Shown here piece after piece: positions 44,300 through 58,259 of a stretch of 64,000 nucleotides of DNA. The notes below the pieces were generated by a model that saw nothing but the letters and a program-made list of their open reading frames with translations, did no database searches and was not told where the DNA came from. Position numbers and translations under genes: made by a program. The stretch is from Ottelia alismoides. Taxonomy: Eukaryota > Streptophyta > Magnoliopsida > Alismatales > Hydrocharitaceae. The first letter of the stretch is position 1, and each line of letters opens with the position of its first letter. The stretch is from the NCBI GenBank assembly GCA_037367405.1, contig JAZKJV010006946.1, forward strand, positions 248,001 to 312,000, given 5' to 3'.

Positions 44300-47172
44300 C
44301 AATATGATTTTTATAGAGCAAACTATGTATGCAAATGCAATTCTTTTTTAGGACAAAGTAACTAATAATTAATTTTGCGATCCGTGATTTTTTTGGGTAA
44401 TTTTTGGAGTGTTGATTAATCAGACATGGGTTTTTAAGCTCAGAACATGTAAAATATGCAATTTTTCGCAAGAATATTGATTATTAATTAACCACAGAGA
44501 ATAAAAATATCATAAATATGCCATAATGTCAAGAATTAATTCTAGAATAAAGTATTATGTTTGAAATAATAAAATGATGCAATTACTAGGCTTAAAATAT
44601 GACGAGAACACAAGGTCCTGTTTGCAATATTACAGAATATAAAATAAGTAAATAAAATACATAGTAGGGGCTTAGTTGTAATTATCGATCCCTCTGGGGG
44701 AGCATTCTGCAAAACTTCCAGAGAGGCACGTGCTCTGGTGGCGGGATGGCTCTGCGAATAGGCGAAACACCAAGTGGGTGACCAGCAAAAATTCCAGTAA
44801 GTCACGTACAAAGCATGTGACCTCTGGCTAGGGCTCTCTATGCAATATAGGGCTACTCCAGGGATGCCGACGAATGTTCCTCCAATCGCATGTGCCTAGC
44901 ATGTGGGAGGGGGCCTCTAGCCTCTAGCCCGGTGGTTAGTGGTAGACGAGAATGGCGGGGCTCCTATGGCGGAGAGAATGTCGGACAGAGCGTACGACCA
45001 TGCTGCGAAGGGCAAAGAGACCTCCAGAGGATGCTGGAGGGTGGTAAAGCCCTGCTGCAGGCGGAAGTGGAGTGATGGCAAATAAGAACTTGTGAGTGGA
45101 GGACGACGACGACGACGTTAGGCATTGGTGGAGTCGTCGGTGGAGATGTGCCTGGAGGCACAAGCAACTAGGGGTGGAGCGGGATGGTTGTTGATGAAGT
45201 CGACCCCTGGCTCCATCCAGGGGGTGCCGATGAAGTCGTTGGCTCAACGGCAGGGGCTGGAGCAAAGCAACTACACGATGAGGGCGTGGTGTTGCACGGT
45301 GGTGGGAATCCACCGGATCTCACCATGTCATCGGGGTTGAGGAGCTATCACCTCCAGTCGATTCTTCCCTTCAAGCTATAGTCGGCAGATGGTTGGCAAG
45401 GAGCGGTGATGAAGGTCGGTTGTGTTTTGGGAAGGTGGTCGAAGATGAGAGGAGATTGACGAGGAGGCAATCTGATGGAGGTACGAATTGGGATTCGATT
45501 GAGGGGATTAGAGATGGAGATTCTGATGGCAGTGGCGTGGTTCGATCGAGTATGAAAGGGGGATTAGACATGTATATGGCAAGGGAAGTTTGATTAGAAG
45601 GTGGTGGTCGGGTGATTGGTGGCGAGATTGGTGGAGGCGTCAGCCATGGAAGGAAAGTGGACAGGACAAGGATCTGATGGGGATGGTTGGGGGTGGTGGT
45701 GGCCGGCTAGATGAGGAAAGGTGGTTGAAGATTGGTAGTTGGAGGACGACATTAGATCGAAAGGTGGCAATCGAAATTGGAGAGAGATGGATCGACCGAG
45801 GGGATTCAATTGGGGTTCAAAGGAGGCAAGGCGATTTGAGATGGGGAAGGTGAGATCGGGAATGAGGTGATGACCGCGAGATTCACGGAGGAGATTGGAG
45901 GTGGCGGCAGTGAGATTGTGTGCGAGGCAGCGACACCCAATTTGGGAAAGGAAGGGGATGAAGGTGATGATCTCTAGGCCGTCCGATCGACCAAGATCGA
46001 ACGGTCCCAGATGATATTTTTATTTTTTTATTTTTATTATTCATTTTAATTAATTAATTTTTTAATAAAATAAATAAAAACACAAATGTGAACAATGAGT
46101 GACACGTAGCGGCTCCACGAGCCGCCACTTGTCAGCTCCAGAAAAATAAAAAAAAGAAAAGAAAAGAAAAATCCAAAAGAAATAGAAAGTGACCTTAGAT
46201 CGAAAAAATTTATTCACGAAAGTTGCTCATCTCGATGAGATCTATAACTTTCATGAAGATAAAATCAAAATAGGTCATTTGTGCAAAGTGATATTTTTGG
46301 GGTATTCTATGTACAAAGAAAACCTTGATTTTTGGGTTTTGTAATTTTTTGTTAGTTTTAAATAAGATAAAAATCCGAAAAATGATAAAATAAAAGATAA
46401 ATATTTACATATTAATATATTTTTTGGATTTTTATTAATTAGGAAAACAAAGAAATAAAATAAAATACAATACAAAAAAGGGGACTTTTTGTACAGATAG
46501 TTAGTAAAGACTTGGACTCGGTTAGTTTCTTTTATTTCAAGCTCATTTTGGATATGGATTTTTTTGTATTTTAATAAAAAAATTATCTAATAATATAAAT
46601 TAAAAGAAATAAAATAAAATGAGTTAATTATGTATATAAAATAGTAGGTCAAAAACTGGTAAAATCCACAATGTACAAAAGAGGCCTAAAATCCAACTTT
46701 CACATATGAGCTCCGATTCACTTGAACTTGATCTTATTTTGAAGGTAACTAAATGTAAATTAATTAAAAAGTAAGTAGGATTAAATCAGATACTGTATTA
46801 GGAAGATATCGACATTTTAGTCTAGAAATCATGGAATTAGGGTTTGAGTTTCTGGTCCACTTATTTCTGTTAGTGATTTTTTTTGTATTTTTTTATTTAT
46901 TCTTATTAGCAACATGTACACAATGGAAGTGGTTTCAGGTGGTTTGGAGTTAGCACGAATTAGCTAAAAATCAAGGAAGTTAGCCTATTTTACAGGTCAA
47001 TTGGGTTATGATTTTTGGCTTCTTATTTTATGCAATTATGAGTGATAACATACAATTATTATATATACATGCATGAATGCTAATTATGCAATATAAATGA
47101 AGAAATACAGATGAATCTTAGGGATCTGAGCTTAAGTAGTCACTTTTAGAGTGACGAATCTGAGATTCATCA
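44300..47172 (-). repeat. R-family long LTR, copy R2
   Basis: On the minus strand it starts at 47172 with TGATGAATCTCAG and ATTCGTCA, then CTCTAAAAGTG, as at 52253. It has inserted into the integrase fragment A. Shared blocks lie at 46200-46330 and 46660-46740. A GC-rich central block (44880-46010) has open frames on both strands but no domain. The lower end is uncertain. Confidence 0.65.
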
Positions 47173-47783
47173 CAGACCTACATGTATCATCATACCTTTT
47201 GCATGCTCTGGGAGAGTCGTGTTTATGGTTTCAACAACACCAATCTATTTGGGTTTTTTGGTATCATTTTCAATCTCTTGACCTCGTTCCTGATGCATAG
47301 GATTCAAACTCCTCACTATAATATTCTCTCCTATTATCTGACTTGAGACATTTCAACTTTAAACTTGTCTCATTATCAGCTAAAGTTTTTCACATCCTGA
47401 AGGTCTCAAACACATTGGATTTCTTTTTGATAAAATAAACCCATAATTTTCTAGTTGCATCACCAATGAAAGTAATGAAATAACGAGATCCACTAAAGGA
47501 TTGTACCTGAGATGGCCCTCATACATCTATATGAATTGGCTCCATTCTTTCAGTCTTTTGTATTCTTGCAATCTTTGTGAAATTGACTTTTTTTTGCTTT
47601 CTCAAGATACAATCTTCATAGAAGTCTAGATTTACAATATGCAATCCTATAATATTTCCTTTATTCTACACGATCTTCATTCCCTTTTATCTCATATGAC
47701 CAAGTTGTCCTTGCCAATTGATAGCATCACACTCAAAGGATGCAAGAATTATCCTATTATATGAGCCTGATGCAAGATATAGG
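47173..47783 (-). pseudogene. Copia integrase fragment A (inverted arm)
   Basis: It matches 41242-41850 in inverted orientation, including the LYLASGSYN block next to the LTR start at 47784 and the SGTRSRD-like block near 47290. It is interrupted at 47172 by R2. Confidence 0.82.
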
Positions 47784-50170
47784 TGTTGGACTTGTAAGCC
47801 CTTGGTGACCTATTAATGCAATAAAACTTATTGTATTATCATGCCCATCTGAAATGAATGAATAACTGAATGAATACATTGTATTGTTAAGGTCCCTTTG
47901 TACAATTAGGGTTATGTACCATGTCCATATTGAATACCATGCAGATGAGAGTATACAACTGACTTCAAACATGTGATATTCAATAAAGATCTCCAGTATG
48001 AGAAAGAGATCCAATCTTAATCTAAGACTAATTTCCAATCGACTTCTTGATGCAAGTCCTTACATAAGAATGGAGATTCGAAGTGTTGAAATAATCAAGT
48101 CAAAGAGTTGACTTGATGAGGTTGAACTAAACTAAGATCTGAATTGTAACTATCACGATGAGGCACCCATCTTTTGACCTGAGATAGATATGCATATATA
48201 TGCATGAGTATGCACATTTGATAGTCCAATAGTTTGGTGACCTAGCCAAGGTCCATATACCAACGTGTTGGTGTGCATATAAAGTTGTATGAGATGTATG
48301 ATCTCTCGAAGTGATCATTGATGTTCACAATTGATGAACTGGAAGACAGAGCTCACTCATGAGATATTTTGGGGTCAAAATGAGTTCCATGCATGTTCGT
48401 CTTGTTTATGAAATAAGATACGAATTCGAGATATTAATATATGCTTTTGGAAAGTGTATGATTAATATTGTCACCCAATTATCAAATGAGACTATTAATA
48501 CATTCCAAAGAAGACAGTCAAAACAGGGTTTGAGCTTCGGATTTATCAAAGTCTTCTAGCGTAAAGGATTGATGAGTAGTTGGAATACTCAGGGTTACTT
48601 TTGTTGTTGTAATGGATCATTTACCATGACACTTCCATAACGAAGAAGAGATGAAATTGGATTTCAATGGATCCAATTAGCTAGAGATTTATGATTTAAT
48701 TGGATTTAATCACAATTCATTTGAATCCAATTTCCAATTATAATTCCAATATCCAAATGTTGGAGGCAGAAATGATCATGGAAATGGAAATATACAAGCT
48801 CCTTGAGCTCATTTTTTAGGTCCAAATTGTTTGAACTGTGACTAGAAATGGTCAAGGAAATTGGATTCAACTCACCGATATTTTGCCTAGCTCACGGAGA
48901 GTGTGATGCATTTTGTCGAGCTCACTGAGAGTGTAAAGTGTTACAGCTCAAGCTCAAAATTCATAGGTGATAACTTTTTTTGCAAAAAATAGTATAAACT
49001 TTGAAATTGGATAGTTATCCATATTTCAAGTCACTATACATGGATAGTATGATCTCCCCAACATTATGTTCATGTATCTGCATATTTATCTCATGATTCC
49101 TAATTGGATTAGGACTCATACATGTTAACGACAATATTGTAATAATTATGATAATTACATATTATTGATAGTGGTAATTTTGTGAATATGATTCACAAGC
49201 GTAACTCATTAATTAATGTGAATAGTAATTCAAAATAATCAATATTTATATGGATGTGATTCATATAAATATTTATGTAAATATGATTTACATTTATTTT
49301 TCTCAGGCATAAGATTGCGTGAATTTGATTTACGTTAATTTTCTAGATGTAAATTGGATTTACATTTAATTTTGGGCGCATGAATATGATTCATAAGATT
49401 TGAGGATTACTTTCATAATTTCTTCAATGTTGATAATATGATTATCAAGTGAATTAATTAATTAATTAAATTTGCAACAACTTCTATTTATGGAAGATGG
49501 TTGGTGTGTATACTAAATATACATGGTCCACCATGTTGTTGAGTTCTTATTAAATTAGGACTCCAAAGTTGTTGCTTATTTTATTTTAATTAATTAATAT
49601 TGACTGGAGATAATAAGGAGATGATCCTGATTGAATTAGGACTTGATCTTAGCCCTTGATTTAAAATCCAAGGGCTGTCATGGTACATGTTGGACATGTA
49701 CAATAAGATAAAAGGAAGGCTATGGTCTATTTTTTGCAACAATTCCAAGAGCTATATCTTATTCTAAATTTCATGACCCCTTGTGCGTGTGAGAAAGAGA
49801 GAGAGATAATCTCGAGAGTCTACAACTCTCACAACTCTCTTCTTGTTGCCCTAGTCGATGTTCGTGTTCGTGGGAAGCAACACGACTCATATCTGCGCCC
49901 ACGAGAGAGAAGTCTGCAGACCTGACTTTAATTCAGGAGGAGAAACCCACTCATTAAAGCTTACCCTGATTTACCTTTCTTATTCATCCTGAATATTAGA
50001 AATCAAAAAAGAGAAATTGTTTCCTTATGTATTTGATTTCTAGATGCACAAATCATTGTGCTACATTTTCTAGTTCATATGATGAACTAACATTGTTTTG
50101 GCAAATTGTTTTCTAAATATTCCACGTTTTTCGTGTTGCGTAGTAAATAATTTTTTTATTTATTTACTTT
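47784..50170 (+). repeat. C3 5' LTR (about 2.4 kb)
   Basis: Starts TGTTGGACTTGTAAGCCC. The first 465 bp match 59702-60165; the remainder has no partner in the window because the 3' LTR is truncated. The end is inferred from the PBS. The section 49770-49930 with GAGAGAGA and CTCACAACTCTC is typical of a transcribed copia LTR end. No gene is called within it. Confidence 0.75.
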
Positions 50171-50173
50171 AAT

Positions 50174-50187
50174 TGGTATCAGAGCCA
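50174..50187 (+). other. C3 primer-binding site
   Basis: TGGTATCAGAGCCA matches plant initiator tRNA-Met. Confidence 0.88.
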
Positions 50188-52200
50188 TAGTTTAGAGGAT
50201 TTTTATTTCATCCAAGTTCGGATGAACAATCTACTAGATCATCTCGATTATCGGGTACATTGTCTTGTGATAGTTTTAATGATTCGAATGATTCGGCAAC
50301 TTTCAAAGTTGATATTATTCTCTTATATCTTTGAATGTATTTTTTATGATATACTTGAAGTACAGAAGGCCTGGACTCATACCCAATGCACTAATTTTTG
50401 GTGACATTCGGGAGAAGATTTGGATGTTAAAATCGTCTACAAACTCTGATTTCGTCCAAAGATTGTAGCACTAAAGTTATGAAATTTTAGATACTATTTT
50501 TGGGTCATATAACATGATAAAATAATGATTAATAATTCATAAATCAAGTTCTCAATCAGTACGAAAAGTTTCACGCAATTCCGACCGTGCAACCTTGAGA
50601 AATTGGATTTCTTCGTAGGCGGAGTTGGAAGAGGACTAGACCGTCTTATTGACTTGTTTCTCACATTTTGGGACTCAAAATTGATGGAAATATATTTTAT
50701 ATATTTACATCAGGAGTTGGACCTAATATGTTAGAAATATCATGGGTCGCAACGAATTTTAAGTTCAAGTTATATGATGCTTTCTAATTTGAAGTGCGAT
50801 GGTCGCAGATTGCAAATTCAAATCCAAAATCATTGTTTGTTTATTTTAGAAATATGCAATAAAACAGATTGTATTTTTCTTTCATATTTTTCATGATTAA
50901 TTACGCGCTTGAATATTTACATTGAAATTAGAAATTGTGGAATTAATTTGATTAATTTCACGAATTGTCTAGATCGTTGCACTAGACATCTTTTGCAATT
51001 GAAATTGTTTAGATTCAAAGAATTGTCTAGATTATTGCATTAAACCTTTTGAAATTTTAAAAAAGTAGTGTTTGAATTCAATAAGTGTCTAGAATATCGC
51101 ACTAGATCATTTGGGAAATTAAAAAGAGTTTTAAATTTCTAAAATATTTGAGAGTTACTATATAGTATTATATTCGGTTGAAAGATTTACAAATCCTCCT
51201 TAGTACAATATGTATTGATTGTGATGTCTCGAATTGATTCATAGAAGGTGTTTAGGTCGTGTAAATGCTAATGGGTTACTTAATTAGCATTATGTACCGC
51301 ATTTGCAGTGGAAGCGCTCCCTGTTAGCATTATCCGTCCGACCTGGTTGGACTTGTTTCGATGAAAGGTGGCATGATGAGTCATGGCATACTTTAACAGC
51401 TAAAATTAGATTATTAGATTGTACTAAGTGAGGGTGTAATACTATATGGTAAAATCAAGTGCATGAAAAGATCAAACTCTACCTGGAACTGCTTAAATGT
51501 CATTTTTTTAATTGGATTGAAGCTAAGACAATAAGCATGTCCTGACTTGATCCATTAGATTAATCATGAGAATATGATTTGAATTGGTTAATCACTAATT
51601 TAAACATGATATGGATTAAGTCATATGATGACATCCATAGTCTCCCGCCATTGCGAAGAACTTCGTCACCATGGGTTATATTTTTGGAGATGCTCATGCA
51701 TAGTCATGACTCCGGAATACGAATAGCCATGGAATCGGGTTCTTCGTGTCTCGAAAGAGATGTGTCATATGCGTAGTGACCCCCAATGTTGTTCCTATAT
51801 TATTGAGGCGGCACTGGATTGCACATAGTGTAAATTGATATTCACTCATTGACGATTGGTTTACTCGACAACATGCTAACTCCATATATATGGGGGGGTG
51901 TGGTGGTATGGGTGTTGAAGACCGAAATGAGAATACAAGTTGAACTTGTAAGGTGGAAAGAGTTCCCTCTTCTTTCATCACAGTTGCATTTTCTCATATT
52001 ATTGGGGTGCAATGAAAATAGAAAGGAGACTCAGATCTCGTAGTGAGGCCTTTGGTTAGCATGCCTCATGCTTTGAAAGCTTATAAGGGTAAGCATTTCA
52101 AAGTACAAAAAACATGGGATCTCTTGATTTAAAAATATTAAATCGTTTATTTTCTTAATCAAGATTTTAAAGTGTATTCTTATTTCCCTTTTATTTCAGA
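50188..52200 (+). other. C3 untranslated leader
   Basis: 2 kb of AT-rich DNA with no domain-bearing frame. A loose repeat TTGCACTAGA-like text with ATTGTCTAGA recurs near 50965-51110. Gag starts at 52201. Confidence 0.55.
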
Positions 52201-52252
52201 TGAAATCTCTCAACCCACTTAACAAACTGCTTGAGGTCAATTAGTTGACCGA
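52201..52252 (+). pseudogene. C3 Gag, start
   Basis: MKSLNPLNKLLEVN, one stop, then LT: a copia Gag N-terminus of the type with LNPL and KLL. ATG is at 52200. It is cut at 52252 by the solo R LTR. Confidence 0.75.
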
Positions 52253-55200
52253 TAATGAATATGTGATTCACCACTCTAAAAGTTGAAAATAGACCTACAT
52301 TCCCAATTAATTAGATGTACTTCATCATTTATTCCGTACTACTATCATTCAAGCACTTAGATTTAATATTTGCATTTAGCATGCATATTTGCATTAAATA
52401 AAAAGCCTAAATTCCCTTGTAGATATCATATGTAATTACCATATTTTCTCCTATTTTTATTTATTTTTCAGTAACTATGAATTGAATAAAATCAACTCTA
52501 TAATGTATATATTGCTAACAATAATAAATGAAAAAACCAAAAAAATATTAACTTGTAAACCTTCCTAATAAAACCCAAACCCTATTTCGAGACTAAAAAA
52601 CTTAAAATGTGAATATCTATCTCGTATAGTCTCCTATGGACCCCTACCCACTTTTGAATTATTGTACATTCAATTATCTACAAAAGAAGATCAAATTCAA
52701 AAGAATCGGAGTTCATATGTGAAATTTGGGTTTTGAGCCCCTATTGTATATTGTACATACTGCCTATTTTGTCCTTATTATTTTACGTATAAAAATAACT
52801 ATTTTTTATTTATTTCTTTGCATTTTATTTCCTTGATTAATGTTTTAATAAAATTTGTAAAAATATAAATAAAAATTGAATCAAAAATCAAAGAAAATAA
52901 ATCGTCCTAAGTTTGTATATATATAGTATGTACATAAGTTCCCCTTATTTTATTTCTTTATTTTATTAATTATAAAAAATATAAAATAGATAAATTTGTA
53001 GATATTTTATTTTATTTTATTTTATTTTATTTTGATTTTTATCTTATTCAAAAATGCAAAAAATTGAAAAATACAAAAATGCAGTATTTTATATCTATAG
53101 GATACCACCAAAAATACTTTTGATACATATGATTTCTTTTGATTTTGGGTCCTTCATGAAAATTGTAGATCTCGTTGAGACGAACAACTTTCATGTTGAC
53201 TACTTTTTTATTTAACTTTTTTGTTATTTATTTTGATTTTTGATATTAATTTTCAAATTTCCTGGGAGCGACATGTGGTAGCTCCTTCAGATGACAAATT
53301 TTCGAATTTTGATTTTTTTTGTTATTTCATTTTCTTTTTATATTTATTTTCATTTATTCATTTAATTTATTATTTTAGCTATTACTTTTATTTATTTATT
53401 TTATTATTAGTATTATATTAATATTAATATTAATATTTTATTTTATTTTATTTATATCATCATTATTATTATTATTTTAACTTTTAACTTCTTATTTTAC
53501 TTTTATGCATTTTTATTTTTTATTATCCTCACCATGTGGCCGCACCCCTGCGAGCCACATGGCCCTCATACTCCTCTCACCCTGTGCTGCTCCCATGCCC
53601 CATAATCGTCGCTTTGTCTCCTGCAGCAGCATGCGGTGCACCACCTGTGACCCGATCTGCCTCCCCCGCACACAACCCTATATCTCTCGCATACATCTCG
53701 CTCTCTCTCCTCACCTTACTGCAGTTGACCTGTGATCGCCCTCTGTCTCTTCCCCATCTCCGTGCAACCACCCCTTTACGAGTCCCGCGTCAAGCAGCAC
53801 GACCGCAATTGCAGCTCGCATCTCACAACCAATTCCCCTCTTCCCTCAACCCGGCTCCCCTCTCTCTCCATGACCTGCATGACCCGACTATAGCCCAACC
53901 TCCTCTGCCTTGGCTGCAATCCCGCAACTGCATATACAGCTCTCGTCGTCGCCCCACATCACATCATATCTGCCTTTTTGTGAAGAAAGTAGAGGCCTGA
54001 CTCTGAGGACCCATCGGTGATAGCTTTGGGAATCCTCATCGAGCAACGACGACTTGGTCCTAGCGCATCAAGGTCTAAGGTGGTGCATTTGACCTTGCTG
54101 TAACTTTCCCGTACAACTGCAAAGCTTCAAGGTCCCTTTGTTGCACCTTTTGAGGCAACGATTGGAGCTCGAAGCTCCAGCCAACCTAGGTGATCCATGT
54201 AACTCTACTTCTCTTCCCTTCTTCATTCCCCCTCTTTCTTCTTCTTTCTTCTCTTTTCCTCTGCAATTTTCTCTTCTTCTTTCGATCATCGCCCCAACCA
54301 TTCGCGACCGCCTTTGCTCTGCTTTCCCTTCACCTTCCTTCTCCCTCGGTTCTTCTTCACTCCCGGAACACTGCACTCCTGCTCCTCCTCTCTAATCCTG
54401 CTCCTCCTCGCCATCTCTGCCATCCACCGTCGACAACCGCCTCCATCGAACTGCTCGTCGCCCGCGAGCATCGCCTCCGTCACATGGGAGCACATCCGCA
54501 CCAACAAACTGCTCCACCGCCAACGAGATGCCCGACCTTCACGCTCCTCAACCTTCATGCTACTGGTACGTTTTCACCGCCACCAGTCCGCACCTCTGAC
54601 CGCCACCGCCTCTCGAGCATGCCACCAGACCACGCTCTTCACCGCCTTTGATGGTCACCATCTGCTACGACCACGCCCCCGCCTCCTCGACCATGTGTCA
54701 TTCAAGGCCTTTACCCCCAACCATCCTCCATCAACCCTCATTGCTCGATCCCTCAGCCATACCTACTCGGGTTGCACGCCCCCTCGACTCGTGAGCTCGT
54801 CGCTCCTATCCTCCCCACCTCACATGCAAGGCAAGTGAGACTAGGGGAAATTTGCATGGACCCCATGTTCTCCGCTATCACTAGAAAGGCCCATCTTCGA
54901 AGGCACATGTGAGGCATGTGCCAAGTGGATAAATTTCAAGAAGACTCCGAGGTCTTAGTAATAACGTCTAAGTCCATGCATGCACATTTCTTTTAGTTTT
55001 TATTATAAAATTGCATTTAGAACTCTATGTTTGTGTCACATTTTACGTGTCATTTTGTCATCATATTTATATTCCAAAACTAGCACTGTGTAGAACCATT
55101 GATTCTCTATAATGTGGATACTTGATTGGATTTTTATGAGCCATAGTTTATTTAATGTAATTAATTAATTGGAAAATTGCATATTTTCCCACTACGTGAT

Positions 55201-55904
55201 CTAGTATTAATATTAAATTGATTGTTGCTCCAAAAATTCCTAAAAATTCATAGTAGATAGATGTAAGTGCGTTTTACATTGTGCCCAAAAGTCATTGATT
55301 TGTACTTATATCGAGGCCACAACAAATTAAATGGTGATATGAGTAATTTTTTAACAGACTGTAGATAATTATTTTTAAGTTCTATTAATTTTTCTGGATA
55401 CTCTCATATAGACTTATCTAAGATAATTTCATTTCTGGGAAATAAACTAGTTTTATACTTACTAGAATTAATTTGTGAAAATCACCATGCATGCATCATT
55501 AATCCATAAAAAACATATATTGTCAAGAAATTTCAAAAAAAAATACAGTGCATTCATTTCATCATATTTCTCATTCTGGCCTAGTTTTAGGATTTTTGGA
55601 TATCGTTTGGTCAAAAATTGTATTTTAGCCCCTAAACTTGCCTGAATTTGCATTTCTTTTTCTAATTGCATAAAAAATTACAAAAAAATGCTTATTTGAA
55701 AATCTAGTTTCTAGATTGACTTTTACCAACTTAAGGAGAAAGTTGACTCCTTGAGTTCAACCTTGGGCTTGACAAAGTAAAATAAATATTCGGATCGCAA
55801 GCTATTAGTTGAATAATTAATTTAGAGGTCTTTTTGATTGATCCTAAGTGCTCGAATACTACAATAAAAATGGTGAATTAATCTTGGTACTTAGTGGTTC
55901 TTCA
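52253..55904 (+). repeat. R-family long LTR, solo copy R3 (3.65 kb)
   Basis: The LTR starts TAATGAATATGTGATTCACC and ends TAGTGGTTCTTCA, with no internal retrotransposon region, so it is a solo LTR left by recombination. Flanks ACCGA (52248-52252) and ACCAG (55905-55909) are a possible decayed target duplication, and the copia Gag frame continues on both sides. It holds a GC-rich central block (53520-54840) with long but domain-free frames, and AT-rich microsatellites near 53005-53035 and 53400-53480. Confidence 0.72.
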
Positions 55905-56891
55905 ACCAGTCCCAACTATTCAGATTGGATCCGTGATTTGGAGCTAGTGCTTGCGGTTGAGATCATCGGGTATGTGCTCTCTAGCAACAAGTACGAGGTT
56001 CCTCAGACCTAAAATACTCGTGACTTCAACAAGAAGTGGGACGAGGACCACACGTTAGCCCATTTCTACATTCTTGGTTCCTTATCTAATGTGCTTCAGA
56101 GGCAAAAAATAGAAATGAAATCGGCTCAGGACATCTTGGCGAATCTGAAGGAGATGTTTGGCGATGTGAAACACACTCAGTGTTATAATATTATGAAAGA
56201 GTTGTTTCGCTGCAAGATGCAAGCATGCACTCCGGTCAGGGAACATGTACTCAAAATATTTGGGTATGTCCTTGAGCTGGAGACTTTAGGAGCTGAGATG
56301 GATGCAGATATGCAATCTGATTTCATACTGCTATCTCTTCCTAAATCTTTCAATAATTATATCATTTCTTACCATTCGAATAGGTTGAAAAATACAAATG
56401 TTGAGTTACTTGCTTCATTTATATCCATTTAGGAAATCATGAAGAAAGAGAATCCCTCCGATGATGCAATGGTTGTACAGGTCAGAGGGAAGCACGGTAG
56501 GAAGAAAGGGTCCAGCTCAAAAGAAGAAGAAGAAGAAGAGCTAAGTCATTGGCACCTCTTCAAATGCTTCTGCACATCTAACATCCAAGAAAGGGGATGT
56601 GTGCCATCACTGCAAAAAGTTGGGAAACTGGAAGCGCAACTGTCCAGAGTACCTGAAAATCCTTGGGAAGGAAAAAGGTGTTGCCCGGTAGGTATCTCAA
56701 TTACTTTCATCATTGAAACCAACTTACTCGTAGGACGAGAAGATAGTTGGATTGTTGATTTTGGTGCTTCTATTCATGTATGCAATTTGTTGCATATGTT
56801 TTTGGAAACTGGAAGTCTTGATGATGGGGAGATAGTCATCCAGATTGGATCTGACACAACTTTTGCAGTAGTCATCATCAAGACATGCTGA
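55905..56891 (+). pseudogene. C3 Gag main part, zinc knuckle and protease
   Basis: Gag continues TSPNYSDWIRDLELVLAVEI, then RQKIEMKSAQDILANLKEMF and LKSFNNYIISY-like blocks. A knuckle CHHCKKLGNWKRNCPEYL lies near 56600-56655 in a different frame. The protease site reads SWIVDFGASIHVCN near 56745-56785, with F where the family has S, which should inactivate it. Confidence 0.83.
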
Positions 56892-58130
56892 CTATCGTTA
56901 TCTAGTGGAAGAATCCTAATTATTAGAGAATGTCTTTATGTTCCTGATGTTAGAAGGAACCCTTATCTGTATCTAAACTAGTTGGACATGGATATTTGTT
57001 TCTATTATGTAATAAACTTATCATAAGTCGTTATGGTAATTTTGTAGCAGATGATTTATTAACATCAGATGTACTTTATGAATTGAATGTGCATGATTGT
57101 ATTATGTATGTCAATACCACTGATAACATTAATATTAGTAATAATATTAAAACCCCTAACGATAAAGGGAAGATAGAGATCATAGTAAAATGATAACACT
57201 AATATTAGTAATAATATTAAAACCCCTAAACGATAAAGGGTAGATGGAGATCATTTACTATGATATGACATCAAAGACTTGGATATGTGTCCGTTGATAG
57301 GATCAATAAACTGATAAAAAATAGGCCTTTGGATTTTCTAGAAGTTCGTGATTTACAAACTTGTGAACGTTGTATTCATGGGAAAATCTCCATAGTACCC
57401 TTCTCTAAGAAAGGTGAACGATGCCAAGGTATATTGAACCTAATATATACCTATGCGCTCTCTTTCGTACCGTGACTCGAAATGGAGATCAATATTATGC
57501 GACCTTTATTGATGATCATTCACGATATAGTTTTATCTTCTTATTACAACACAAACATGAATCCTTTGAAAAGTTCAAAGGATTCATGGCTTTAGTTGAG
57601 AACCAATCAGGAAAGAAGATAAAATGGGTTTGATTTGACTGAGGTGGTAAATACCTCTCAGATGAATTCAAATAATACCTTAAGGAGAGAGGAATTATTT
57701 CCAATCTCACTCATTCATGTACTCCTCAACTCAATAGAGTTGTAGAGAGATGCAACAGAACCATGTTGGACATGATGAGATCAATGATGAGTAAAACAAA
57801 CTTACTTCAGTTTCTAGGGACATGCAATAGAGACTGCAACTTATATCCTAAACAAGATTCCATCTAAATCTATACCTAAAACCTCTCACGAGCTTTGGTA
57901 TGGCACCAAGCCATGTGTACAACACTTGAGGATTTGGGGTTGTATGGTTCGTGCTAAAAACGTGGATGTAAGAAAAAGCTGGAATCCTGCACTAGCGAGT
58001 GCTACTTCATTGGATACGTAAACAATGTTATTGTATACCGACTTTATGATCCTGGCACTCAAAAGGTATTCATCTGTAAAGACATCAAATTTCTGCAAGA
58101 TGAATTCCTTAAAAGTCATAAAATAATAAA
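56892..58130 (+). pseudogene. C3 GAG-pre-integrase and integrase
   Basis: Blocks include RINKLIKNRPLDFLEV and CERCIHGKI (zinc site), FIDDHSRYSFIFLLQHKHES, and the RCNRTMLDMMRSMM helix near 57750-57790. The GYVNNVIVYRLYDP region closes it near 58040. A 70-bp tandem duplication (57121-57190 and 57191-57260) lies upstream of the zinc site. Many stops are present. Confidence 0.82.
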
Positions 58131-58259
58131 GTTAAGGAACTAATCGAATCTAGCGAGATTGATGAAGTTCCTGTACCAGAAACTAAAGAGATAGTTGAAA
58201 ATGACATGAGCGTACCTCCTGGAAGGAGCTCTAGGGTTGTAAGACAACTTGAAAGGTAT

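Noticed and set aside
44890..45853. Overlapping frames on both strands, possible gene
   Set aside because: Open frames on both strands at once reflect GC-rich, stop-poor composition; no motif, and the block is the core of R2.
53536..54838. Long plus-strand frames (about 150-175 codons) in GC-rich DNA
   Set aside because: They overlap in three frames, have low-complexity proline/serine/leucine content, no domain, and lie in the GC-rich core of an R LTR.
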